DNA of 64,000 nucleotides, taken from the NCBI GenBank assembly GCA_004379135.1, contig NBNI01000005.1, positions 186,001 through 250,000 on the forward strand, given 5' to 3'. This stretch comes from Acidimicrobiales bacterium mtb01. GTDB taxonomy: Bacteria > Actinomycetota > Acidimicrobiia > Acidimicrobiales > Ilumatobacteraceae. The notes beneath the pieces were generated by a model. It did not search any database and was not told the DNA's origin. It saw only the letters and a list, made by a program, of their open reading frames with translations. Position numbers and translations under genes: made by a program. How positions within the stretch are numbered: the stretch's first letter is position 1; every line of letters starts with the position of its first letter. Shown one piece after another: positions 8,489-17,003 of the stretch.

Positions 8489-9664
8489 GTGCCCGTGTTG
8501 ACCCCCGACATGGTGCGCAGCACCGGAAACTCCTGGTCCGACGTTCGCTCGTCGGCTCTGGCCCGGGCGTCTGCCGCACCGTTCCCCACCACCGATCTCG
8601 AGCATTGGCGTTACAGCCGCATCGACGAACTCGATCTGGCGCGCTTCGTCCCCACCGACACGCCGAGCACCATCACCGGCGGCGGATCCGACGCGGTGGT
8701 CACCCACGTGCCCGCTTCGGCAGCCACGGCCGACGCGTCGTTGGCTCGCCTCTTCCCGGCCGCCGACGAACTCGAGCTCTTTGCGGCTCTCAACCTCGCG
8801 CACATGGACGTGATCGTGGTGTCGGTCCCGGCCAACAAGGTCGTGGCCGAGCCGATCGTCGTCACGCATCGTCTCGCCGGAGCCGGCCAGGCGTTCTTCC
8901 CGCGCCTGATCGTCGAAGCCGGTCGCAACAGCGAAGTCACCGTTGTCGAGCGTTTCGTCTCGGCCGACGACGACGTGCTGCTCGCGGTTCCGGCTCTCGA
9001 CGTGCGCGCCGACCAAGCAGCGCGGGTTCGATACTTGGGTATCAACGAACTCGGAACGTCGTCGTGGCTCATCGGCGAACAACTCTCCACCGGCCAACGC
9101 GACTCCGACACCCTGCTCGCCACCGTCGCCCTCGGTGGCGACTACGCGCGCGTCTCCACCGCGGCGCGACTCACCGGCCAGGGCGGCAACACGCGCCAGG
9201 TCGCGCTCTACTTCGCGGGCGGCGAGCAGATGCACGACTTCCGCACGCTCCAGGAGCACGTGTCGCCGCGCACCACGAGCGATCTGCTCTTCAAGGGCGC
9301 CGTGCAGGACACCGCCAAGAGCGTGTACACCGGCCTCATCAAGATCCACAAGGACGCCAAGGGTTCGGCGGCGTTCCAGACCAATCGCAACCTCACGTTG
9401 TCGCACGGCGCGTGGGCCGAGAGCGTGCCGAACCTCGACATCGAGACCAACGACGTGAAGTGCAGTCACGCCTCCACTGTCGGTCCGATCGACGAAGATC
9501 AGCTCTTCTATCTCGAGTCGCGTGGTGTGCGCCCCGACGTGGCTCAGCGCCTCGTGGTGCTCGGTTTCTTCGATGAAGTTCTGGCTCAGTTGCCGGTGGG
9601 CGAATTGGCCACGTCGCTCCGCGCCCAGGTCTCGCGCAAGCTCGCGATCGGAGATGCGTCATGA
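8489..9664 (+). CDS. sufD: Fe-S cluster assembly protein SufD
   Basis: SufD, 391 residues, is the partner of SufB in the SufBC2D scaffold complex. Hallmarks are LEHWRYSRID near residue 40, the C-terminal beta-helix with GSAAFQTNRNLTLS, and the NDVKCSHASTVGPIDEDQLF region, whose Cys and His lie at the SufB-SufD interface where the cluster is thought to form. The GTG start abuts the operator-like palindrome, with no room for a Shine-Dalgarno site, so initiation is probably leaderless. Its last four bases overlap the start of the Rieske gene. Confidence 0.95.
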   Translation: MPVLTPDMVRSTGNSWSDVRSSALARASAAPFPTTDLEHWRYSRIDELDLARFVPTDTPSTITGGGSDAVVTHVPASAATADASLARLFPAADELELFAALNLAHMDVIVVSVPANKVVAEPIVVTHRLAGAGQAFFPRLIVEAGRNSEVTVVERFVSADDDVLLAVPALDVRADQAARVRYLGINELGTSSWLIGEQLSTGQRDSDTLLATVALGGDYARVSTAARLTGQGGNTRQVALYFAGGEQMHDFRTLQEHVSPRTTSDLLFKGAVQDTAKSVYTGLIKIHKDAKGSAAFQTNRNLTLSHGAWAESVPNLDIETNDVKCSHASTVGPIDEDQLFYLESRGVRPDVAQRLVVLGFFDEVLAQLPVGELATSLRAQVSRKLAIGDAS

Positions 9665-9969
9665 CCGCCGTATGTCGCCTCGATGAACTCGATCCCGGCA
9701 CCGCCCGCAAGTTCGACGTCGATGGGGTGGCGGTCGCGGTCGTTCGCATCGGCGACGACGTCTACGCCATCGGCGACGTGTGCAGTCACGCCAACGTCTC
9801 GCTCAGCGAGGGCGAGGTGTGGTGCGACGAGAAGCAACTCGAATGCCCGCGCCACGGCAGCGCCTTCAGTCTCGTGACCGGCGAGCCCAACACGCTCCCG
9901 GCCACGCAGCCGGTGGCCGTCTATTCGGCCCGCGTCGAGAACGGCCAGATCCACGTGGAGGCGAAGTGA
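9661..9969 (+). CDS. Rieske-type [2Fe-2S] ferredoxin
   Basis: A 102-residue Rieske domain. The two ligand pairs are visible: C41-x-H43 in CSHANVSL and C62-x-x-H65 in CPRHGSAF. Proteins of this type sit between sufD and sufC in many actinobacterial suf operons and probably provide electrons for cluster assembly or handle an assembly intermediate. Its ATG overlaps the sufD stop, and its stop is followed at once by the sufC GTG, so the three genes are translated together. Confidence 0.93.
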   Translation: MTAVCRLDELDPGTARKFDVDGVAVAVVRIGDDVYAIGDVCSHANVSLSEGEVWCDEKQLECPRHGSAFSLVTGEPNTLPATQPVAVYSARVENGQIHVEAK

Positions 9970-10745
9970 GCACTCTCGAAATTCGCGAACTCACGGCCGA
10001 AGTCGCCGGCAAGCCGATCCTCAATGGCATCGACCTCACCATCTCGTCGGGTGAAGTGCACGCCGTCATGGGCCCCAACGGAGCGGGCAAGAGCACGCTG
10101 TCGGCCGTCGTGATGGGCAAGCCCGGCTACAAAGTGACGGGCGGTCAGGTTCTGCTCGACGGCGTCGACATTCTGAAATTGCCCACCTGGGAGCGCGCCG
10201 TCGCCGGTCTGCATCTCGTGATGCAGTACCCCACCGAGGTGCCGGGCGTGATGCTCGACGCGGTGTTGGGCGAAGCGCTGCGCGACCGCGGCCGAGCCGA
10301 CGACGTGGCCCGTCTCGATTCGATGCTGCGCTCCGAGGCAGCCCGCATCAACTTCGACGAGAAGTTCCTCGAGCGCGCGCTCAACGTCGACCTGTCGGGC
10401 GGCGAGAAGAAGCGCAACGAGACGCTTCAACTGGCCGTGCTCAAGCCCAAGATCGTCATCCTCGACGAACTCGACTCGGGTCTCGACGTCGACGCCCTCC
10501 GCGACTGCGCGCGCCGCGTGATGGACGCGACACGCGAGGACAACCTCGGTGCGCTCGTGATCACGCACTACAGCAAATTGCTCGAAGAGCTTCGTCCGAG
10601 CCGGGTGCACATCCTCGTGAAGGGACGCATCGTCGAATCGGGTGGCCCCGAGTTGGCCGATGTGCTCGAACGCGACGGCTACGCCGCCTTCAGTTCAGGC
10701 GTCGAGTCCGACGACGTGTCGGGCGATTACCTCGCCGGTCTGTGA
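9966..10745 (+). CDS. sufC: Fe-S assembly ATPase SufC (copy 1)
   Basis: A 259-residue ABC-type ATPase that powers conformational changes of SufBD. It has Walker A GPNGAGKST, the signature LSGGEKKRNE, and a Walker B ending ILDELDSGLD. The usual SufC sequence is ILDETDSGLD, so the residue after the catalytic Glu is Leu here; the rest of the loop is intact. The GTG start overlaps the Rieske stop by four bases. A second SufC with the canonical Walker B is encoded at 37886-38665, so the cell has two paralogues. Confidence 0.94.
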   Translation: MSTLEIRELTAEVAGKPILNGIDLTISSGEVHAVMGPNGAGKSTLSAVVMGKPGYKVTGGQVLLDGVDILKLPTWERAVAGLHLVMQYPTEVPGVMLDAVLGEALRDRGRADDVARLDSMLRSEAARINFDEKFLERALNVDLSGGEKKRNETLQLAVLKPKIVILDELDSGLDVDALRDCARRVMDATREDNLGALVITHYSKLLEELRPSRVHILVKGRIVESGGPELADVLERDGYAAFSSGVESDDVSGDYLAGL

Positions 10746-10766
10746 GTTCGGGCGCGGTGTCGGCGA

Positions 10767-11315
10767 TCAGCCGCTGATTCCGCAGTCGGTCATCGCTGTA
10801 ATCATCGACGACATGAATTCGTCGCTCATATCCGCTCCGTTCCCGGTCAACTCGGCCTTGGCCAGATCGCGCATGGCGTCGAGGTCGATCTTGTCGCCGA
10901 CGCAGTTGGCCTGTTCCTCGGAGTAGTCGGTTGCCAACTGCTCGACGATCGTCGCGCGCATGTCGACACAGTTGAAGACGGCGTCGACAACTTTTTCGAA
11001 CTCCGCTTCCGTGAAGCCGTAGTTCGACATCTCGTTCAGACCACCGTCGCCGAGGCCGAGTTCGATGAGGCGACCTTCGCCGACTTCACGAATCATCGCG
11101 CCGGCCACGCACGATGCCTCTTCCTCGGATGAGAAGGTTCCGGTGCTGTCGGTCATGAGGGCCTTGGTGAGTTCCTGTCCGAAGGCCGACTCGGCATCCG
11201 ATCCGCCGCCACCGGACGAACCTCCGAGGTAATCGTTGGTTCCGTCGCCATCCCCGCCGCACGCGACGAGAGCCAGCGATGCGACCGCAACCGCGGCCAT
11301 GAGTCGGATGTTCAT
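10767..11315 (-). CDS. secreted lipoprotein of unknown function
   Basis: A 182-residue protein with a lipoprotein signal peptide: basic start, hydrophobic stretch, and lipobox LALVAC, with Cys19 as the lipidation site. A Gly/Ser/Asp-rich linker follows. The mature domain has two similar cysteine-containing segments (SSEEEASCVAGAMIREVGE and YSEEQANCVGDKI), which suggests an internal duplication of a small helical module. Two more cysteines (VFNCVD, MTDCGISG) could make disulfides. Function unknown; it is anchored outside the membrane. It converges on sufC. Confidence 0.8.
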   Translation of the reverse strand: MNIRLMAAVAVASLALVACGGDGDGTNDYLGGSSGGGGSDAESAFGQELTKALMTDSTGTFSSEEEASCVAGAMIREVGEGRLIELGLGDGGLNEMSNYGFTEAEFEKVVDAVFNCVDMRATIVEQLATDYSEEQANCVGDKIDLDAMRDLAKAELTGNGADMSDEFMSSMITAMTDCGISG

Positions 11316-11360
11316 AGTGAGCCCTTCCGCCGACGCGGGTGCGACGACGAAAGGATCCTG

Positions 11361-12233
11361 TCACATCGCGCGTAGGCGGCGGATTCTTTCGTCGGTGCTC
11401 GGGTGCGTGGAGAAGAGACGGGCCAGGTTCACGCCTGTTCCACGACGCTGGTTCTGGAATTCAGCCAGCGGATTATGGATGTAGGCCTGGGCCTGGGCCG
11501 GCGACACGTTCATAGGCATGCGCGTCGCCATGATCTCGATGCGCTCGAGTGCGCGGGCCAGCGACTGACCGCTGCCGAGGAGTTCGGCCGCGCTGCGGTC
11601 GGCTTCGAACTCGCGGCTGCGGCTGATGGCCATCTGGATGAGCGACGCCGAAATGGGAGCCAGCATCGAGATGAGCATCACGGCCAACGGGTTGGGGCGA
11701 TCCTCGTCGTCACGGCCGCCGCCGAACAAGGCGGCGAAGTAGGCCATCTGTGCGATGGCCGAGATGGCCGTGGCGATGGCGGCGGCCACCGATCCGATGA
11801 GGATGTCACGGTTGCGCACGTGCATGAGTTCGTGCGCCATCACGCCTTCGATCTCGTCGGCCGGCATCGAACGCAACAGGCCCTGCGTCGCGCAGACCAC
11901 CGCGGAGCGCGGCCCGCGCCCGGTCGCGAAGGCGTTGGGCTGCTCGGAGGGCGAGATCGCCACGCGCGGCATGGGCATGTTGGCCCGGGCCGCGAGCGAC
12001 GCGACCATCCGGTAGAACTCCGGAGCGTCGGCCTCGGTGACCACTTGGGCCTTGGCGGCCCGCAACGCGAGTTTGTCGCTGAACCAGTAGCTGCCGCCCA
12101 CCATCACGAGGGCGATCACGAGTCCGAACATCACTGCACCTGACGAACCGCCACCGAGCAGCGATGCGATGGCGACGATGAGTCCGCCGAGACCGGCGAG
12201 CAGGACCGTGGTCTTGAAGGTGTTCTTGATCAC
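11361..12233 (-). CDS. htpX: HtpX-like membrane zinc protease
   Basis: A 290-residue M48 family metalloprotease. Two transmembrane helices lie at the N-terminus (about 8-26 and 32-50). The zinc motif HELMH is at 134-138, followed by another hydrophobic region and SREFEADRSAAELLG, whose Glu is the third ligand. HtpX degrades misfolded membrane proteins. The start is a GTG eight bases after an AGGAGG ribosome site; the longer frame upstream is a shadow of the neighbouring zinc-finger gene. Two zinc- or metal-related genes follow upstream on the same strand. Confidence 0.94.
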   Translation of the reverse strand: MIKNTFKTTVLLAGLGGLIVAIASLLGGGSSGAVMFGLVIALVMVGGSYWFSDKLALRAAKAQVVTEADAPEFYRMVASLAARANMPMPRVAISPSEQPNAFATGRGPRSAVVCATQGLLRSMPADEIEGVMAHELMHVRNRDILIGSVAAAIATAISAIAQMAYFAALFGGGRDDEDRPNPLAVMLISMLAPISASLIQMAISRSREFEADRSAAELLGSGQSLARALERIEIMATRMPMNVSPAQAQAYIHNPLAEFQNQRRGTGVNLARLFSTHPSTDERIRRLRAM

Positions 12234-12258
12234 TTGTGTGCCTCCTGGGGAAAGCGGG

Positions 12259-12552
12259 TCAGAAGTCGAAGATCTCGCCGAGCATGCTCTTGGTCTTGCT
12301 CTTCTTGTAGGGGCGACCGTACTTGTCGTACTTGATCTTGTAGCGATCGTCGTCGTCCCAGTCGTCATCGTCCTTGTACTTGCGGGGGAGCGGTGCCGAG
12401 AGCGTGGGGTTGCCACCGGTCGAGCGCTCGATGATCTTGTCGAGCTCTCCGCGATCGAGCCACACACCGCGGCACGACGGGCAGTAGTCGATCTCCACTC
12501 CTTGACGATCGCTCATGACGAGGGATGTTTCAGGGCAAGCGGGACACTTCAT
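12259..12552 (-). CDS. TFIIB-type zinc-finger protein
   Basis: A 97-residue protein with a zinc ribbon: CPAC at 3-6 and CPSCRGVWLDRGELDKI in the middle, the layout of the zf-TFIIB family. The C-terminal half is charged and low-complexity (DDDDWDDDDR, then many Lys). Such small proteins are common in bacteria and have no settled function. It lies 25 bases upstream of htpX, so the two are likely co-transcribed. Confidence 0.88.
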   Translation of the reverse strand: MKCPACPETSLVMSDRQGVEIDYCPSCRGVWLDRGELDKIIERSTGGNPTLSAPLPRKYKDDDDWDDDDRYKIKYDKYGRPYKKSKTKSMLGEIFDF

Positions 12553-12576
12553 GATGACCTCCTGTTTTTGGTTGGT

Positions 12577-15336
12577 TCACTTGGATGCCGCGGCGCGGCG
12601 GATGAAGAACTTGCGGATCTCCTCGAGCCACAACACCGAAGAGGCGACTGCGATGCTCACGAGCCACTGAGTGCCCGAAACCGATGTGGTGTCGAAGAGG
12701 TTCTGCATGAATCCGACGTGTGTGACGCCCACCTGGAGCAGCAGGACCGCGACGAGCGCGCCCCACAGCTGCCAGTTGGTGAAGGTCTGGCGACGGAACA
12801 CGGTGTTGCGGTCGCTGCGCACGTTCAGGATGTTGAAGAACTGGAACAGCACGAACGTGTTGAACGCCATGGTTCCAGCCACTGTGGCCGTGCCTGCCTC
12901 GGCCTCCGGGCCGGGTGCCCACGCGAGCACCGCGAGAGTTCCGATGGCCATGATCAGCGATGCGAAGGCCACCGCCGACCAGCGGCTCCTGGTGAGAATG
13001 CGCTCGTCCATGGGCCGTGGGCGGCGGCGCATGATGTCGGAGTCGGCCTTGTCGAGGCCGAGCGCCATGGCCGGCGGACCGTCCATGATGATGTTGACCC
13101 ACAGAATGGCGATGGCCGCGAAGGGCTTGCCGCTCGCGATTCCGAAGATCGACGCGGCGAGGAACAACATCGCGAAGCCGAGCGTGGTGCTCAACTGGAA
13201 GCGCACGAACTTGACGATGTTGTCGTAGATCGTGCGACCACGCTTCACCGCGCCGACGATGGTCGCGAAGTTGTCGTCGGCCAGAACCATGGTGGCCGCT
13301 TCCTTGGTCACTTCGGTGCCGGTGATTCCCATGGCCACGCCCATGTCGGCCTTCTTCAGTGCCGGCGCGTCGTTGACGCCGTCACCGGTCATGGCCACCA
13401 CGTTGCCCTTGCGCTGCAACGCGGCCACGAGGCGGATCTTGTGTTCGGGGGCCACGCGCGCGAACACCGAGATGTCGTCGATGCGGCGATCGAGTTCGTC
13501 GTCCTTCATGGTGTCGAGATCGGCACCGGTGACCGCGACCACGTCACCACCCGCCAAGCCGAGTTCCTGCCCGATCGCGCGGGCGGTCACGGCATGGTCG
13601 CCGGTGATCATCTTCACCGTGATGCCGGCCTGACGCGCCTCGGCGATCGCGGCCTTGGCTTCGGGCCGCGGCGGATCGACGATGCCGATGAGTGCCAGCA
13701 GCACGAGATCACCTATCAAATCGGCCGGATCGGCACCGCTGGCTGCGAACTCGGCCCATGATTCGATGTCGATGTCGCGCTGCGCGACGGCCAACACGCG
13801 CAGGCCTTCACCGGCGAGACGGTCGTTGTGCTCCACGAGTCCGGCTGTGGCGGCGGCGATCGGCTGGGCGACGCCGTCGGGCCCGATCGCCGACGACGAA
13901 CGAGCCACCATCACATCGGGTGCGCCTTTCACGAACATTCGGACCACACGCTCGCCACTCGACCCGGCGAGTTCGTGGAACGTGGCCATCAATTTGGTGG
14001 CCGAGTCGAACGGAACCTCGGCCACGCGAGGGTGGCGAGCGCGCAGATCGGCGACGTCGAGACCGCCCTTGGCGGCGAGTACGACCAGTGCACCTTCGGT
14101 CGGGTCGCCCACGAGCGTCCAGTCGCCGGTGTCGTTGCGGATGACCGCGTCGCTGCACAACGCCATGCCGAGCAGCGCGTTGTCGAGAGTGAACGGGGCA
14201 TCGCCGGCCACGTGCTCGATGCGGCCCTCGGGCGAATAGCCCTCGCCGGTCACGTGGTGTTCGCGGCCCTGGATCACGAGGCGACGGGCGGTCATCTCGT
14301 TGAGGGTGAGGGTTCCGGTCTTGTCGGAGCAGATGATGCTCGTGCAGCCGAGCGTTTCGACGCTCGCCAAACGCTTCACGATGGCGTTCTTCTTTGCCAT
14401 CTTCGACACGCCGATCGCGAGCGTGACGGCGGTGACCGCGGGCAGACCCTCGGGGATCGTCGCCACGGCGAGCGCCACGGCGAGGTTGAGCAACTCTGAC
14501 ACTCCGTCGCCGCGGAGGAGTCCGATGGCGAACACCGCGGCGACGATGACGCCCGACAACTTCGCCAGGCTGTGGGCCAGACCTTCGAGCTGCTTCTGCA
14601 ACGGGGTCTTGTCGGTTTCGGTTGCGCGCAGGAGTCCGGCGATGCGGCCGATCTCGGTGTTCATCCCGGTGCTGGTGACGATGATCTCGGCGCGGCCACG
14701 GGTGACCGTGGTGTTCATGTAGGCCATGCACGTGCGGTCGCCGAGCGGGGCATTGGCTTTCTCCACGAGGTCGGACGACTTGGTGGACGGATGGCTCTCG
14801 CCCGTGAGCGCCGCTTCCTCGATCTCGAGGTTGGCGGCCAGCGCGATGCGGCCGTCGGCCGGGACGCGATCGCCGGCTTCCACCAGCACGATGTCGCCGG
14901 GCACCACGTCGGCGGAGGGAATCGACAGGACCTCTCCGTTGCGGCGTACACGGGTATTGGCCGTGAGCATCTTCTTCAGCGCTTCGAGAGATGCCTCGGC
15001 GCGGTTCTCCTGGATGAAGCCGATGATCGCGTTGAGGAACACCACGACCAGAACGACGATCGGCGTCTTCAATTCGCCCGACACCACGAAACTGACGACG
15101 GCGGCGGCCAGGAGGATCATGATCAGGACGTCGCGGAACTGATCGAGGAAACGCAGCCAGCCCGGACGGCGCTCGGCCTCGGCCAACCGGTTGGGACCGT
15201 GGGAGTTCAGCCGTTGGGCGGCAGCACCCGAGGCGAGTCCGGTGCGCAAATCGGTCGCGAGCCCGGCGGCGACGTCGTCGGCCGAACGGGTGTGCGACGG
15301 GGCCTGAGTCGCATCGGTCTGGGGGAGGGTCAACAT
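12577..15336 (-). CDS. P-type cation-transporting ATPase (probable Mn2+ exporter)
   Basis: A 919-residue P2-type ATPase. Landmarks in order: TGE at 178-180 (actuator domain), IPEGLPA around 294-300 (ion site in M4), DKTGTLT with phosphorylated Asp338, GDGVNDAP in the hinge, and NIIMDGPPAMALG in M6. The overall plan is that of Ca2+/Mn2+ pumps. The leader is a yybP-ykoY manganese riboswitch, and related riboswitch-controlled pumps such as Lactococcus YoaB handle Mn2+. Manganese export is therefore my favoured role, with Ca2+ an alternative. The ATG giving MLTLPQ is chosen because GAAGGA lies just upstream and the in-frame sequence before it belongs to the RNA leader. Confidence 0.92.
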   Translation of the reverse strand: MLTLPQTDATQAPSHTRSADDVAAGLATDLRTGLASGAAAQRLNSHGPNRLAEAERRPGWLRFLDQFRDVLIMILLAAAVVSFVVSGELKTPIVVLVVVFLNAIIGFIQENRAEASLEALKKMLTANTRVRRNGEVLSIPSADVVPGDIVLVEAGDRVPADGRIALAANLEIEEAALTGESHPSTKSSDLVEKANAPLGDRTCMAYMNTTVTRGRAEIIVTSTGMNTEIGRIAGLLRATETDKTPLQKQLEGLAHSLAKLSGVIVAAVFAIGLLRGDGVSELLNLAVALAVATIPEGLPAVTAVTLAIGVSKMAKKNAIVKRLASVETLGCTSIICSDKTGTLTLNEMTARRLVIQGREHHVTGEGYSPEGRIEHVAGDAPFTLDNALLGMALCSDAVIRNDTGDWTLVGDPTEGALVVLAAKGGLDVADLRARHPRVAEVPFDSATKLMATFHELAGSSGERVVRMFVKGAPDVMVARSSSAIGPDGVAQPIAAATAGLVEHNDRLAGEGLRVLAVAQRDIDIESWAEFAASGADPADLIGDLVLLALIGIVDPPRPEAKAAIAEARQAGITVKMITGDHAVTARAIGQELGLAGGDVVAVTGADLDTMKDDELDRRIDDISVFARVAPEHKIRLVAALQRKGNVVAMTGDGVNDAPALKKADMGVAMGITGTEVTKEAATMVLADDNFATIVGAVKRGRTIYDNIVKFVRFQLSTTLGFAMLFLAASIFGIASGKPFAAIAILWVNIIMDGPPAMALGLDKADSDIMRRRPRPMDERILTRSRWSAVAFASLIMAIGTLAVLAWAPGPEAEAGTATVAGTMAFNTFVLFQFFNILNVRSDRNTVFRRQTFTNWQLWGALVAVLLLQVGVTHVGFMQNLFDTTSVSGTQWLVSIAVASSVLWLEEIRKFFIRRAAASK

Positions 15337-15344
15337 TGGAATTC

Positions 15345-15458
15345 CTTCGGAACGTCGTTTTCGGTCCGAAGGTCTCTCCCTCTCCACCGGGCCGGGCCTC
15401 GCGGCCGTACTGACGACTCCGGTTCGCAGGTTTCCCTGCGGGGATACTCCCCTTCAAC
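15345..15458 (-). promoter_or_regulatory. yybP-ykoY manganese riboswitch
   Basis: On the minus strand the leader of the ATPase gene carries the yybP-ykoY core: GAAGGGGAGTA at its 5' end, GTCGTCAGTACGG in the middle and GAGACCTTC at the 3' end. GAAGG and CCTTC form the closing stem, and GGAGTA and GAGA the ion-binding loops. The 3' strand of that stem continues as CCTTCGGA. This is a perfect 8-base complement of TCCGAAGG at 15345-15352, which holds the ribosome site. So the closing stem and the site-hiding hairpin exclude each other: Mn2+ binding should free the ribosome site and turn translation on. Confidence 0.9.
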
Positions 15459-15502
15459 AGGAAAAGATACCCATTGCGTCGGGGTCGAACCATGCTGAGC
15501 GG

Positions 15503-15778
15503 TTGGATGGTGGGGTGAATTCGTCACAATGGCACGAAGTAGGTGGGGCCCTCCGGAGGGACTTCGAGTTCGCCGATTTCTCCGAGGCGTGGGCGTTCAT
15601 GTGTGCGGTGGCCGAGGCAGCCGAGGAGATGGACCACCACCCCGATTGGTCGAACAGTTGGAACAAGGTGTCGATCTCTCTCCGCAGTCACGACGTGGGC
15701 CGGGTGACCGACCGCGACCACCGACTCGCGGCGGCTATCGATCAGATCGCCGGTGGAAGTACGGTCTCTCACTCGTGA
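15503..15778 (+). CDS. 4a-hydroxytetrahydrobiopterin dehydratase (PCD/DCoH family)
   Basis: A 91-residue pterin-4a-carbinolamine dehydratase. The family signature EEMDHHPDW followed by VSISLRSHDVGRVTDRDHRLA is complete, including the HHP motif at 45-47 and a later conserved His. The enzyme recycles the pterin cofactor of aromatic amino acid hydroxylases, but many bacteria carry it without such a hydroxylase, so its role here is open. A GTG four codons downstream is an alternative start. Its stop overlaps the ybaK start by four bases. Confidence 0.9.
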   Translation: MDGGVNSSQWHEVGGALRRDFEFADFSEAWAFMCAVAEAAEEMDHHPDWSNSWNKVSISLRSHDVGRVTDRDHRLAAAIDQIAGGSTVSHS

Positions 15779-16257
15779 GCGAAGCACTGCATCCGAACGT
15801 GGTTCGAGTGGTCGAGGCTGGGCGTGCGCTCGGCCTGTCGATCGAGCCGAAGCGCTATCCCGACGGAACCAAGACCGCTGCTGACGCGGCGGCGGCGATC
15901 GGTGTGCAGATCGGTCAGATCGTGAAGAGCCTGATCTTTGCCGTGGATGGCGAAGTGGTGCTGGCGTACGTGAGCGGCGCCAACCAACTCGACGAGAAGA
16001 AGGTGGCGGCGGCGGCCGGAGGTTCGAAGTGCTCGCGCGTCGATGCCGATGTCGTTCGTGAGGCGACCGGATTTCCGATCGGTGGAGTTCCGCCGTTTGG
16101 TCACACGACACAATTGCGCGTGTTCATCGACCCCGACCTGTTGCGGTACGACGAGGTGTGGGCGGCTGCTGGCACGTGGAACGACGTGTTCGGGATCGAG
16201 CCGCACAAGTTGGTGGAGGCCAGCGGTGGAGCGCTCACCGACCTGAAGCGTGAGTGA
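15775..16257 (+). CDS. ybaK: YbaK/EbsC-type aminoacyl-tRNA deacylase
   Basis: A 160-residue protein of the YbaK/ProX editing family, which hydrolyses mischarged tRNA (usually Cys- or Ala-tRNA-Pro). Lys51 in IVKSLIF matches the conserved lysine, and GGVPPFGH at 103-110 the substrate loop. The GTG start overlaps the pterin dehydratase stop. The last 174 bases (16084-16257, residues 104 to stop) are repeated four more times downstream, each time after a different cargo gene. The copy in this gene is closest to the last, decayed one at 19110-19250, whereas the three in between form a different sequence group. This is the only complete copy of the gene in the window. Confidence 0.93.
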   Translation: MSEALHPNVVRVVEAGRALGLSIEPKRYPDGTKTAADAAAAIGVQIGQIVKSLIFAVDGEVVLAYVSGANQLDEKKVAAAAGGSKCSRVDADVVREATGFPIGGVPPFGHTTQLRVFIDPDLLRYDEVWAAAGTWNDVFGIEPHKLVEASGGALTDLKRE

Positions 16258-16300
16258 GCGAACTTCAGCCAAAGGATTTCCCTAAGGGTATGTTTCGATT

Positions 16301-16747
16301 GTGGGTATTTCCCGTGCAATCGACGCCTCGCTGGCCAACTCAAGTGTATTCACAGCTTCAATTTTTGATGATCGATGGTCGACTCACCGAGTAATCGAAT
16401 TCATCAACGAACGAAGAAATGCAACTGTCGCCACCGTAAGTGTGGCTGGCCAGCCGCATGCGGCTGTTGTCCTTGTTGCATGTGCGGGAGAAGAAATCTA
16501 CTTCACTGTGCATCCTGAGTCGATCTTGCTTCGAAACATACTTGACAATGATCGAATAGCGATGAGCGTCTGTGATTCCGTCCATGCCGTGATGTGTCAA
16601 GGCCGGGCTGTTCGGGTTGGTCACTCAACAGAGTTGGTGGACCTGATCAATGAACTCGGATCCGTGACCAGAGGTAACACGTTCACGCCAAAGGGCTGGA
16701 GCGGATTCGTGTACCGCATTGAACTACATCGCTTAGTTGCGAACTGA
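16301..16747 (+). CDS. pyridoxamine 5'-phosphate oxidase-like protein (cargo 1)
   Basis: A 148-residue FMN-binding split-barrel protein: NERRNATVATVSVAGQPHAAVV, then EIYFTVHPESILLRNI and a C-terminal FTPKGWSGFVYRIEL. The family includes flavin- or F420-dependent oxidoreductases and haem-handling proteins; the substrate is unknown. Base composition is visibly lower than that of neighbours (about half G+C in the first 90 bases by hand count), which suggests recent transfer. It is the first cargo of the ybaK-linked array, in the same direction as ybaK. It lies 43 bases after the ybaK stop and 70 bases before repeat R1. Start is a GTG without a clear ribosome site. Confidence 0.78.
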   Translation: MGISRAIDASLANSSVFTASIFDDRWSTHRVIEFINERRNATVATVSVAGQPHAAVVLVACAGEEIYFTVHPESILLRNILDNDRIAMSVCDSVHAVMCQGRAVRVGHSTELVDLINELGSVTRGNTFTPKGWSGFVYRIELHRLVAN

Positions 16748-16817
16748 GTCGATGGGCAGGTCGACAATCCGTGACGGTTCAACAATGAAGAGGGGTTGAG
16801 GTCACAAGCCCGGGCTT

Positions 16818-16991
16818 GGCGTGCCGCCCTTTGGTCACAAGACCCACTTGCGAGTGTTCATCGACCCGGATCTGCTGCACTACGACGAGGTGTGGGCAGC
16901 TGCGGGAACGTGGAATGACGTGTTCGGCATCGAGCCGCACAAACTGGTCGAGGCCAGCGGGGGAGTCGTCACCGACCTGAAGCGCAGCTGA
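16818..16991 (+). pseudogene. ybaK 3'-end copy R1
   Basis: A 174-base segment that encodes GVPPFGH through DLKRS and a stop in the ybaK frame, matching residues 104 to stop of the intact gene. It begins at exactly the same codon as R2, R3 and R4 and ends at the stop codon. No ybaK N-terminus or good start precedes it, so it is not a gene on its own. By eye it differs from R2 at about 20 of 174 positions and more from the intact gene, so it is not a recent duplicate of the local ybaK. Confidence 0.88.
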
Positions 16992-17003
16992 CAGACTGCT
17001 CTA

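Noticed and set aside
12169-13761. A 530-codon plus-strand frame across the ATPase and htpX genes
   Set aside because: No recognisable domain, and it overlaps three well-supported minus-strand genes.
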